6,646 nucleotides of DNA from Ruminococcus sp. (GCA_014799675.1 JAAVHM010000087.1:1-6646), one strand, 5' to 3'. Positions 1 through 5,419 are shown, numbered from the stretch's first letter. Numbers and translations: made by a program. Notes: a model not told the origin generated them from the letters alone.

Positions 1-19
1 CGGAATTGTGATAAATTGC

Positions 20-76
20 AAAAAAATCATATTTTTTTCAAAAACCCCTTGACAAACCGAAAAAGGGGTGTATAAT
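20..76 (+). promoter_or_regulatory. Vegetative (SigA-type) promoter of the hrcA-grpE-dnaK-dnaJ operon
   Basis: A perfect -35 hexamer TTGACA (49-54) and a perfect -10 hexamer TATAAT (71-76) are separated by 16 bp. Transcription should start near 83, inside the CIRCE operator. A run of seven A (20-26) and a run of seven T (32-38) lie just upstream of the -35, where an UP element would sit. A second TATAAT overlaps at 76-81, but its 21-bp spacing is poor. A strong housekeeping promoter covered by CIRCE is the expected design for a class I heat-shock operon. The start site is inferred, not seen. Confidence 0.9.
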
Positions 77-80
77 ATAA

Positions 81-107
81 TTAGCACTCAAATAAATGGA
101 GTGCTAA
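81..107 (+). promoter_or_regulatory. CIRCE operator (HrcA binding site)
   Basis: This is a perfect inverted repeat, TTAGCACTC (81-89), a 9-bp spacer, then GAGTGCTAA (99-107), which matches the CIRCE consensus at every arm position. It begins 5 bp after the -10 hexamer, so bound HrcA would block RNA polymerase at the start site. In the transcript it would form a hairpin at the extreme 5' end; in Bacillus subtilis the CIRCE hairpin is known to affect mRNA stability. It is the only complete CIRCE I see in the window, so dnaJ has no operator of its own here. Confidence 0.97.
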
Positions 108-122
108 CACAGTAAGGGGACA

Positions 123-132
123 AGTGCTAACA
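123..132 (+). repeat. Extra CIRCE half-site (direct copy of the right arm)
   Basis: AGTGCTAACA at 123-132 is an exact 10-base copy of 100-109, which spans the right arm of CIRCE and two bases beyond it. The copies are offset by 23 bp. It keeps 8 of the 9 bases of the GAGTGCTAA arm, with A replacing the first G. No left arm lies at the proper distance, so it is not a second complete operator. It could be a weak HrcA contact, an alternative RNA pairing partner for 81-88, or a leftover duplication. Confidence 0.6.
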
Positions 133-159
133 GAAGCAAGAGACAAGAAGCAAGATGCA
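132..159 (+). repeat. Four-unit 7-base tandem repeat (AGANGCA family) in the hrcA leader
   Basis: Four units run end to end: AGAAGCA at 132, AGAGACA at 139, AGAAGCA at 146 and AGATGCA at 153. Consensus is AGANGCA with one variant unit. The same unit returns as an inverted pair in the grpE-dnaK gap (1909-1975). The ATG at 155 lies inside the last unit and so arises from the repeat. No function is known to me. Compact tandem 7-mers between genes recall the short tandem repeats of some cyanobacteria, but I claim no relationship. Confidence 0.75.
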
Positions 160-163
160 GGAG
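159..163 (+). promoter_or_regulatory. Shine-Dalgarno site that sets the hrcA start
   Basis: AGGAG lies 9 bases before the GTG at 173. The in-frame ATG at 155 has nothing resembling a ribosome binding site in the 20 bases before it, only the 7-base repeat. The site therefore favours GTG 173. The GGGGA at 116-120 is too far upstream (more than 30 bases) to serve ATG 155. Confidence 0.65.
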
Positions 164-172
164 TTAAAGGAA

Positions 173-1237
173 GTGATCAAGCTGTTAGACGATAGAAAAC
201 GCCGCATTTTGGCTGCGGTTGTGGATATGTATATTGTCACGGGCGAGCCTGTGGGTTCAAAGGCTATCGCTTCTTTGCCCGATATAAGAGTTTCCCCCGC
301 TACCATTCGGAACGATATGGCTATGCTGGAGCAGCTTGGTTTTTTGGAACAGCCCCATACTTCCGCGGGACGTATCCCCACCTACAGCGGCTACAGGCTC
401 TATATCGACGAGCTTATGAACGCGCGGACGCTTACCGACGAGGACAAAAAAATGCTTGACGAGTGCCTCGACGTTGACGTCCCCACGGCGGACGCTCTTA
501 TCGAAAGCGCGTCCAAGGCTCTTGCGGAGCTTACACACTGCGCGGCGGTGGTGAAAAATGTTGCGCCGAAATTTTCCGTTATCACAAAGGTGGAAGTTAT
601 ACCCACGGGCAAGCGTATGTACGTGCTGCTGATGATAACCTCCTCGGGCAACATCAAGAACAAGGTTTGCAGACTGGAGTTCGACCTCACCAACGAGCAG
701 ATAGAATTTTTCAGCCGTTATATGGCGGAAAATTTGCAGGGCGTTGCCGTTGACGAGCTTTCGGAGGAAATTATCCAAAAGCTTGTGGAGGCAATGGGCG
801 CATACATGGTAACTCTTGCGCCGCTTTTAAAGGGCGTTTGCGAGCTTGCGGACGGCTTTAAGGACAACGAGATAATGGTTGCGGGAGAGAAAAACCTCCT
901 TGCGCGGCAGGATATCAACACAAATCAGATAGTAAAATTCCTTGAAAACAAGAACGAGGTTGTGAAAGAAATGCTTGACGACAGCTTCGAGGACTTGCAG
1001 GTGGTTTTCGGGGAGGACGGCGGGTTTGTTATTGAAAATTCCAGCTTTATTGTCTCGAAGATAAAAAAGGACGGCAGGACGGCGGGTTCGCTGGGCATTA
1101 TAGGTCCGATGCGGCTTGATTATGCGAAAATTATTCCATACGTTCAGTACCTTACCGAACGTATCACGGAAATGATTTCGGACGGGGAGCCCCCGCTGGC
1201 TGAGTCACCCCCAAATGAAAAAAATAATAAACCTTAA
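173..1237 (+). CDS. hrcA: Heat-inducible transcription repressor HrcA
   Basis: HrcA is the repressor of class I heat-shock genes. As a dimer it binds CIRCE, and its activity is thought to depend on the GroEL chaperonin. From GTG 173 the protein has 354 residues, usual for the family. The N-terminal winged helix-turn-helix contains EPVGSK (25-30), SPATIRNDM (41-49, recognition region) and HTSAGRIPT (62-70), followed by GYRLYID. A GAF-like middle domain and a conserved C-terminal block (GSLGIIGPMRLDY, about 305-317) follow. The last 17 or so residues are a polar, proline-rich tail with little conservation. GTG 173 is chosen because AGGAG lies 9 bases upstream and because the protein then begins just before the family-typical LDDRK. 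The in-frame ATG at 155 would add six residues (MQELKE) encoded partly by repeat DNA. It is the first gene of the operon, and CIRCE upstream implies autoregulation. Confidence 0.96.
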   Translation: MIKLLDDRKRRILAAVVDMYIVTGEPVGSKAIASLPDIRVSPATIRNDMAMLEQLGFLEQPHTSAGRIPTYSGYRLYIDELMNARTLTDEDKKMLDECLDVDVPTADALIESASKALAELTHCAAVVKNVAPKFSVITKVEVIPTGKRMYVLLMITSSGNIKNKVCRLEFDLTNEQIEFFSRYMAENLQGVAVDELSEEIIQKLVEAMGAYMVTLAPLLKGVCELADGFKDNEIMVAGEKNLLARQDINTNQIVKFLENKNEVVKEMLDDSFEDLQVVFGEDGGFVIENSSFIVSKIKKDGRTAGSLGIIGPMRLDYAKIIPYVQYLTERITEMISDGEPPLAESPPNEKNNKP

Positions 1238-1243
1238 CTAAAA

Positions 1244-1264
1244 CAAGCCCCCTCAAGGGGGCGG
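1244..1264. repeat. Dispersed 21-bp GC-rich palindrome, copy 1 (hrcA-grpE gap)
   Basis: The core GCCCCCTCAAGGGGGC (1247-1262) is a perfect 6-bp stem closed by a TCAA tetraloop. The whole 21-base stretch is identical to 4110-4130. It starts 7 bases after the hrcA stop. No T run follows (the next bases are GGTAAAAATAAT), so it is not a standard Rho-independent terminator. In the transcript it would be a compact hairpin that could act as a processing or stability element. Two exact copies in one operon suggest a genome-wide repeat family. Confidence 0.8.
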
Positions 1265-1313
1265 GGTAAAAATAATACTTCATAATTATTATTTTTAAGT
1301 TTATGACAGAAAG

Positions 1314-1320
1314 AAAGGAG
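1314..1320 (+). promoter_or_regulatory. Shine-Dalgarno site of grpE, with a long spacer
   Basis: AAAGGAG is a strong site, but 12 bases separate it from the ATG at 1333, longer than the 6-9 seen for the other genes here. No start codon lies between them. The alternative in-frame ATG at 1303 is upstream of this site and has no ribosome binding site of its own, so 1333 is preferred. Confidence 0.75.
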
Positions 1321-1332
1321 AACACATATAAT

Positions 1333-1908
1333 ATGAGCGAAAAAGAAAAAGAACTTGAACAGGAAGTCCCCGCTGATGAGACGGAGACGGAGGAAATTGC
1401 CGAGGAAATTATTGAGGAGGACGCTGTTGAGGAGCTTCCCGAGGAGGAAGCGGGCGAGTCCCCCGAGGATAAAATAAAGGCTTTGGAGGAAGCGGCTGCT
1501 GCCGACAAGGATAAGTACCTGCGGCTTCTTGCGGAGTACGATAACTTCCGCAAGCGTTCAATTCAGGAAAAGCTTAACGCTTCTTCCGACGCTACCGCAA
1601 GGGCGGCTTTGGAGGTAATTTCCGTTATCGACAATTTTGAACGTGCGGTTGCGGCGGAATGTTCCGACGAAAATTACAAAAAGGGCGTTGAGATGATCTA
1701 CGGACAGTTCTTGGAGGTCATCAAAAAGCTTGGCGTTGAGGAAATAGACGCTCTCGGCAAGGAATTCGACCCGAATATGCACAATGCGGTAAGTCAGGTT
1801 GAGGACGAGAATTTCGGCGAAAACACGGTTTCGCAGGTTTACCAAAAGGGTTATAAGCTGGGCGACAAGGTTATAAGATGTGCTATGGTGGTTGTGGCTA
1901 ATCCCTAA
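1333..1908 (+). CDS. grpE: Nucleotide exchange factor GrpE (DnaK co-chaperone)
   Basis: GrpE is a dimeric cytoplasmic factor that opens the DnaK ATPase domain to release ADP, allowing ATP rebinding and substrate release. The 191-residue length is normal. Residues 1-45 are very acidic and probably disordered. A long helix (about 46-85) forms the dimer stalk and contains LRLLAEYDNFRKR (63-75), a hallmark segment. VISVIDNFERAV (95-106) and the C-terminal beta domain with EFDPNMHNAV (144-153) and YQKGYKLGDKVIRCAMVVV (170-188) complete it. The start at 1333 gives MSEKEKELEQ; an ATG at 1303 would add ten residues but lacks a ribosome binding site. It lies 95 bp after hrcA and 149 bp before dnaK, in the usual Firmicutes order, and should be transcribed from the CIRCE-controlled promoter. 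No oddities in the protein. Confidence 0.96.
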   Translation: MSEKEKELEQEVPADETETEEIAEEIIEEDAVEELPEEEAGESPEDKIKALEEAAAADKDKYLRLLAEYDNFRKRSIQEKLNASSDATARAALEVISVIDNFERAVAAECSDENYKKGVEMIYGQFLEVIKKLGVEEIDALGKEFDPNMHNAVSQVEDENFGENTVSQVYQKGYKLGDKVIRCAMVVVANP

Positions 1909-1975
1909 CAGATGCAAGATGATTAGAGGCAAGACGCAAGAATTAATGCAAGCCTCATCTTGCCTCTTGCTTCTG
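1909..1975. repeat. Inverted pair of AGANGCA-type 7-base repeats (grpE-dnaK gap)
   Basis: Starting at the base after the grpE stop, the + strand shows units AGATGCA (1910), AGATGAT (1917), AGAGGCA (1925) and AGACGCA (1932). Read on the - strand from 1974, the units are AGAAGCA, AGAGGCA and AGATGAG. The arms can pair: AGAGGCAAGA (1925-1934) is the exact complement of 1958-1967, and CAGATGCAAG (1909-1918) matches 1966-1975 at 9 of 10 positions if about six bases bulge out. The transcript would fold into a long hairpin. It is followed by TATTTCTTATATAG, not a clean T run, so it is not an obvious terminator. The same unit is found in the hrcA leader at 132-159. Confidence 0.8.
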
Positions 1976-2044
1976 TATTTCTTATATAGCAATTAAAAAG
2001 TACAAATAAATTATAATTATAACAAATATTTAAACTAAACAAAG

Positions 2045-2051
2045 AAAGGTG
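2045..2051 (+). promoter_or_regulatory. Shine-Dalgarno site that sets the dnaK start
   Basis: AAAGGTG lies 6 bases before the ATG at 2058. The GTG at 2049 is in frame but is part of this ribosome binding site, so it is not the start. From 2058 the protein begins MAKIIGIDLGTTNS, the standard DnaK N-terminus. The preceding 70 bases are very A/T rich, with a TATAAT at 2012-2017 but no convincing -35 hexamer. Confidence 0.9.
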
Positions 2052-2057
2052 ATTCTT

Positions 2058-3911
2058 ATGGCTAAAATTATAGGTATTGACTTAGGTACAACAAACTCCT
2101 GCGTTGCAGTTATGGAGGGCGGAAACGCTACTGTTATCACAAACGCGGAGGGCGGCAGAACTACTCCTTCGGTGGTTGGCTTTACAAAAACAGGCGAAAG
2201 ACTTGTTGGTCAGGTCGCTAAAAACCAGGCTGTAACAAACGCGGGCAGAACGGTTGCTTCTATCAAAAGACACATGGGAAGCGACTACAAGGTTGACATT
2301 GACGGCAAGAAATACACACCGCAGGAGGTTTCCGCAATGATTTTGCAGAAGCTCAAAGCGGACGCGGAGGCTTTCCTCCACGACACTGTTACAGAGGCTG
2401 TAATTACTGTCCCCGCATACTTTACCGACGCACAGAGACAGGCTACAAAGGACGCAGGTCAGATCGCGGGTCTTAACGTAAGACGTATCATCAACGAACC
2501 TACGGCGGCGGCTCTTTCCTACGGTATCGACAAGGAGGACGACCAGACTATCATGGTTTACGACCTGGGCGGAGGTACGTTCGACGTTTCCATTATCGAA
2601 ATGGGCGACGGCGTAACAGAGGTTCTTGCAACGGCAGGAAACAACCGTCTCGGCGGCGACGACTTCGACCAGAGAATTATCAACTGGATGATAGAGGAAT
2701 TCAAGAAGTCCGACGGTATGGACTTGTCAAGCGACAAGCTTGCAATGCAGAGACTTAAGGACGAGGCTGAAAAGGCTAAAATTACTCTTTCCGCAACACC
2801 CTCCGCAAGCATTTCAATTCCTTACATCACCGCTGACGCTAACGGTCCTAAGCACCTTAACATGGAGCTTTCGCAGGCTAAATTCAACGAGCTGACAAGC
2901 GACCTTGTACAGGCTACAATGGGTCCTGTTAAGCAGGCTCTTTCTGACGCGGGACTTAAGCCCTCCGACATAAAGAAAGTCCTTATGGTAGGCGGTTCTT
3001 CAAGGATCCCCGCTGTTCAGGACGCTGTAAAGAGCTTCATGGGCATGGATCCCTTTAAGGGAATCAACCCCGACGAGTGCGTTGCTCTCGGCGCGGCATA
3101 TCAGGGCGGAATTCTTTCCGGCGACGTTGACAAGGAAAACGCTGTGCTTCTTCTTGACGTTACGCCTCTTTCCCTCGGTATCGAGACAGCAGGCGGCGTT
3201 TGCACAAGAATGATCGAGAGAAACACAACGATACCTACAAAGAAATCGCAGGTATTCTCCACATATGCGGACAATCAGACCGCGGTTGACATAAACGTTT
3301 TGCAGGGCGAGCGTGAATTTGCCAAGGACAACAAGCAGCTCGGCGTGTTCCGTCTTGACGGAATTGCTCCTGCTCCCAGAGGAGTACCCCAGATCGAGGT
3401 TACATTCGATATCGACGCAAACGGTATTGTAAATGTTTCCGCAAAAGACCTCGGCACAGGCAAGGAGCAGAAAATTTCTATCACCGCTTCCACAAATATG
3501 TCCAAGGACGACATTCAGAAAGCCGTTGACGAGGCCGCAAAATACGCGGAAGAGGACAAGAAGCGCAAGGACGCTGTTGACGCTAAGAACGCTGGCGAGA
3601 ACATGGTATTCCAGTGTGAAAAGGCTCTTGCGGACTTCGGCGACAAGGTTTCCGCTGACGAAAAGGCTGACATTCAGTCCAAGATAGACGCTCTTAAGGC
3701 TGCAAACGCAACCGACAACACCGACGATATCAAGGCTAAGACCGAGGAATTGCAGAAAGCGTTCTACGAGGTTTCCCAGAAGGTATATCAGGCGGCGGGC
3801 GCACAGGCGCAGCAGGGCGGCGCGGCAGGTCCGGACATGGGCGGAAGCTCCGCAAACGATGATGACAGCAGCGGCGATTTTGTAGACGTTGATTTCTCTG
3901 AAAACAATTAA
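2058..3911 (+). CDS. dnaK: Molecular chaperone DnaK (Hsp70)
   Basis: DnaK is the cytoplasmic Hsp70. It binds exposed hydrophobic segments of unfolded proteins in an ATP-controlled cycle, with DnaJ stimulating hydrolysis and GrpE exchanging nucleotide. The 617-residue protein is complete. The ATPase domain (about 1-360) has the three Hsp70 signatures: GIDLGTTNS (6-14), VYDLGGGTFDVS (167-178) and MVGGSSRIPAV (310-320). Lys70 is the expected catalytic lysine. The linker contains VLLLDVTP (363-370). The substrate-binding beta domain runs to about 475 and the helical lid to about 580, followed by a Gly/Ala/Gln-rich flexible tail ending in the acidic GDFVDVDFSENN, typical of bacterial DnaK C-termini. 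The region after residue 75 is short, without the extra segment found in Gram-negative DnaK, supporting a Gram-positive origin. Start at 2058 rather than in-frame GTG 2049 because the latter lies in the ribosome binding site. No missing residues or frame breaks seen. Confidence 0.99.
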   Translation: MAKIIGIDLGTTNSCVAVMEGGNATVITNAEGGRTTPSVVGFTKTGERLVGQVAKNQAVTNAGRTVASIKRHMGSDYKVDIDGKKYTPQEVSAMILQKLKADAEAFLHDTVTEAVITVPAYFTDAQRQATKDAGQIAGLNVRRIINEPTAAALSYGIDKEDDQTIMVYDLGGGTFDVSIIEMGDGVTEVLATAGNNRLGGDDFDQRIINWMIEEFKKSDGMDLSSDKLAMQRLKDEAEKAKITLSATPSASISIPYITADANGPKHLNMELSQAKFNELTSDLVQATMGPVKQALSDAGLKPSDIKKVLMVGGSSRIPAVQDAVKSFMGMDPFKGINPDECVALGAAYQGGILSGDVDKENAVLLLDVTPLSLGIETAGGVCTRMIERNTTIPTKKSQVFSTYADNQTAVDINVLQGEREFAKDNKQLGVFRLDGIAPAPRGVPQIEVTFDIDANGIVNVSAKDLGTGKEQKISITASTNMSKDDIQKAVDEAAKYAEEDKKRKDAVDAKNAGENMVFQCEKALADFGDKVSADEKADIQSKIDALKAANATDNTDDIKAKTEELQKAFYEVSQKVYQAAGAQAQQGGAAGPDMGGSSANDDDSSGDFVDVDFSENN

Positions 3912-3985
3912 GCGGGGGGCATAGATTCCCGTGTACAGGCACTAATTTGCCAGTTTCCATAATTTTTTCATATACCTCTTTTCAT

Positions 3986-4005
3986 GGCAGTTACCCCCAA
4001 CTGCC
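3986..4005. repeat. Hairpin 1 of the dnaK-dnaJ gap
   Basis: GGCAGTT (3986-3992) and AACTGCC (3999-4005) form a perfect 7-bp stem around the loop ACCCCC. No T run follows. It is the first of four inverted repeats in this 289-bp gap. Before it, 3912-3985 holds only a weak 4-bp pairing (GGCA/TGCC at 3938-3951) and an unsupported six-T run at 3963-3968. Confidence 0.7.
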
Positions 4006-4007
4006 GA

Positions 4008-4045
4008 ACAGCCAAGGGCGGAAATTATTTCCGCCCGTGTGCTGT
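4008..4045. repeat. Hairpin 2 of the dnaK-dnaJ gap (long interrupted palindrome)
   Basis: The inner stem GGGCGGAAA (4016-4024) / TTTCCGCCC (4028-4036) is a perfect 9-bp pairing around TTA. Outside it, ACAGC (4008-4012) pairs with GCTGT (4041-4045) across small 3- and 4-base internal loops, giving 14 bp in total. It starts two bases after hairpin 1 ends. No T run follows, so it is more likely an RNA processing or stability structure, or a dispersed repeat, than a terminator. Confidence 0.75.
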
Positions 4046-4047
4046 CT

Positions 4048-4073
4048 GCGGGGAACGCCCCGCGGCGAGTTTC
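4048..4073. repeat. GC-rich palindromic repeat, copy 1 (dnaK-dnaJ gap)
   Basis: GCGGGG (4048-4053) and CCCCGC (4058-4063) form a 6-bp stem around AACG. The stretch 4052-4071 matches 5359-5378, downstream of dnaJ, at 18 of 20 positions; the shared core is GGAACGCCCCG followed by GGCG and GTT. The two copies probably belong to one dispersed repeat family. This copy is followed by CACCCCC rather than T residues, so unlike the second copy it is not placed to terminate transcription. Confidence 0.65.
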
Positions 4074-4109
4074 ACCCCCATATTACAAAATTACAGAAAT
4101 AAAATTCAT

Positions 4110-4130
4110 CAAGCCCCCTCAAGGGGGCGG
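4110..4130. repeat. Dispersed 21-bp GC-rich palindrome, copy 2 (dnaK-dnaJ gap)
   Basis: These 21 bases are identical to 1244-1264, with core GCCCCCTCAAGGGGGC at 4113-4128. The flanks of the two copies differ on both sides, so the repeat unit is close to these 21 bases. It is the fourth hairpin of the gap and sits 70 bp before dnaJ. A TATAAT follows at 4138-4143, but the palindrome occupies its -35 position and no -35 hexamer is visible. Confidence 0.8.
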
Positions 4131-4187
4131 TGGTGTTTATAATATTTGATATACAAACTATATACATATATGTGCAGGCTTATGCTT

Positions 4188-4194
4188 GGAGGAG
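4188..4194 (+). promoter_or_regulatory. Shine-Dalgarno site that sets the dnaJ start
   Basis: GGAGGAG lies 6 bases before the ATG at 4201. The longest open frame begins with a TTG at 4186 that overlaps this site and cannot be the start. From 4201 the protein begins MADKRDYYEVLG, the standard DnaJ N-terminus. Confidence 0.95.
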
Positions 4195-4200
4195 ATTCAT

Positions 4201-5355
4201 ATGGCTGATAAACGAGATTACTACGAGGTCCTGGGGCTTCAAAAGGGAGCTTCCGAGGACGAACTTAAACAGGCTTTCAGAAAGCTTTCAAGAAAATATC
4301 ACCCCGACTTTAACCCCGGCGACAAGGAAGCGGAGGAAAAATTCAAGGAGATAAACGAGGCTTACGAGGTGCTTTCCGACCCGGATAAAAAATCCCGCTA
4401 CGACCAGTTCGGTCACGCGGGCGTCGACCCCTCCTACGGGGGCGGCGGCTTCGGCGGAGGATTTTCGGGGGGCTTCGGAGATATGGGCGACATCAGCGAC
4501 ATTTTCTCCAGCTTTTTCGGAAGCAGCTTCGGCGGCGGTTCGAGAAGCAACCCCAACGCTCCCAGACGGGGTCAGGATATACAGAAGAACGTCAGTATCA
4601 GCTTTATGGAGGCTTGCAGCGGCAAGAACGTTGACATCACCATAAACCGCATGGAGAAGTGTCCCGACTGTAACGGCTCGGGCGCGGCGGCAGGGTCAAG
4701 CGCGGACACCTGTCCCGACTGTCACGGCACAGGTCAGGTCAAGACAACACAGCGGACGCCTTTCGGCATGATATCCTCCCAAAAGGTCTGCCCCAAGTGC
4801 GGAGGAAAGGGTTCTATCATAAACAACCCCTGTAAAAAGTGCGGAGGCGGCGGCAGGGTAAATGTTACGAAAACCGTAAACGTTCCTATCCCTGCGGGCA
4901 TTGACGACGAGCAGACTATCCGTGTCGGCGGTCAGGGTCACGGCGGCTTAAACGGCGGTCCCTCCGGCGACCTGCACGTTACTGTTTCGGTGCGTCCCGA
5001 CGCTATTTTTGAAAGAGACGGCTACGACGTCCACACCGAACAGCCCATAACCTTTGTTCAGGCGGCTTTGGGCGCGGAAGTCACAGTCCCCACCATAGAC
5101 GGCACGGTGACATACCCTATACCCGAGGGTACGCAGCCGGGCGCGGTTTTCCGCTTCAAAAACAAGGGCATCAAAAAGCTTAACCGCAATGACAGGGGAC
5201 ACCAGTTTGTCCACATTACGATAGAGGTTCCAAGCAATCTTTCAAAGAAGCAGAAGGAACTGCTCAAAGCCTTTGACGAATCTCTGGACGACGGCAAGAA
5301 TTACAAAAAGCGGAACAGCTTTTTCGATAAGATAAAGCAAGCTTTTGAGAAATAG
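4201..5355 (+). CDS. dnaJ: Molecular chaperone DnaJ (Hsp40, type I)
   Basis: DnaJ delivers unfolded proteins to DnaK and triggers its ATP hydrolysis. The 384-residue protein has the full type I layout. The J domain (1-70) carries the essential HPD at 34-36. A Gly/Phe-rich segment (about 79-113) contains a DIFSSFFGSSF stretch. The zinc-binding domain has four CXXCXGXG motifs: CPDCNGSG (154-161), CPDCHGTG (171-178), CPKCGGKG (197-204) and CKKCGGGG (211-218), so all eight zinc-binding cysteines are present. The C-terminal substrate-binding and dimerisation domains follow, ending in a lysine-rich tail (EKQ/K-rich, about 365-384). It lies 289 bp after dnaK, an unusually wide gap filled with hairpins. 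No CIRCE or clear promoter precedes it, so it probably depends on read-through from the hrcA promoter, possibly at reduced level. Confidence 0.99.
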   Translation: MADKRDYYEVLGLQKGASEDELKQAFRKLSRKYHPDFNPGDKEAEEKFKEINEAYEVLSDPDKKSRYDQFGHAGVDPSYGGGGFGGGFSGGFGDMGDISDIFSSFFGSSFGGGSRSNPNAPRRGQDIQKNVSISFMEACSGKNVDITINRMEKCPDCNGSGAAAGSSADTCPDCHGTGQVKTTQRTPFGMISSQKVCPKCGGKGSIINNPCKKCGGGGRVNVTKTVNVPIPAGIDDEQTIRVGGQGHGGLNGGPSGDLHVTVSVRPDAIFERDGYDVHTEQPITFVQAALGAEVTVPTIDGTVTYPIPEGTQPGAVFRFKNKGIKKLNRNDRGHQFVHITIEVPSNLSKKQKELLKAFDESLDDGKNYKKRNSFFDKIKQAFEK

Positions 5356-5386
5356 CGCGGAACGCCCCGGGGCGGGTTCAGTTTTT
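5355..5386 (+). terminator. Probable Rho-independent terminator after dnaJ; copy 2 of a GC-rich repeat
   Basis: The self-complementary CGCCCCGGGGCG (5363-5374) folds with a CCGG loop. GAA (5360-5362) and TTC (5377-5379) extend the stem past a two-base bulge. Two bases later comes a run of five T (5382-5386), then ATAATAATTTTT. This fits an intrinsic terminator closing the chaperone operon, though the stem is short and bulged, so read-through into the ABC gene is possible. Positions 5359-5378 match 4052-4071 at 18 of 20 positions, so the terminator seems to be built from a dispersed repeat. Confidence 0.55.
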
Positions 5387-5419
5387 ATAATAATTTTTAC
5401 ACTCTGAAAGGAGTACTTT

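Noticed and set aside
124..195. Possible 23-codon leader ORF starting at GTG 124, behind AAGGGGA (114-120) and overlapping the hrcA start
   Set aside because: The spacing is only 3 bases, the start lies in the CIRCE half-site, and the encoded peptide is largely repeat-derived (EARDKKQDAG). Nothing supports translation.
257..778. 173-codon open frame on the - strand inside hrcA
   Set aside because: It is fully antisense to an intact, recognisable hrcA and has no family resemblance. Such frames are common opposite genes with this codon bias.
2012..2017. TATAAT before dnaK as an internal promoter
   Set aside because: No -35-like hexamer lies 16-18 bp upstream, and such matches are expected in this very A/T-rich stretch.
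3938..3968. Terminator just after dnaK (GGCA/TGCC pairing, then six T at 3963-3968)
   Set aside because: The stem is only 4 bp and the T run begins 11 bases after it, so it does not meet the form of an intrinsic terminator.
4138..4174. Separate dnaJ promoter (TATAAT at 4138-4143, or TTGATA at 4146-4151)
   Set aside because: The TATAAT has the GC palindrome where a -35 should be, and TTGATA has no -10 at 16-18 bp spacing. Not strong enough to list.
5386..5391. TATAAT upstream of the ABC ATPase gene as its promoter
   Set aside because: Its -35 position falls in the CGCCCCGGGGCG hairpin with no matching hexamer. The gene probably has a promoter or read-through I cannot identify.
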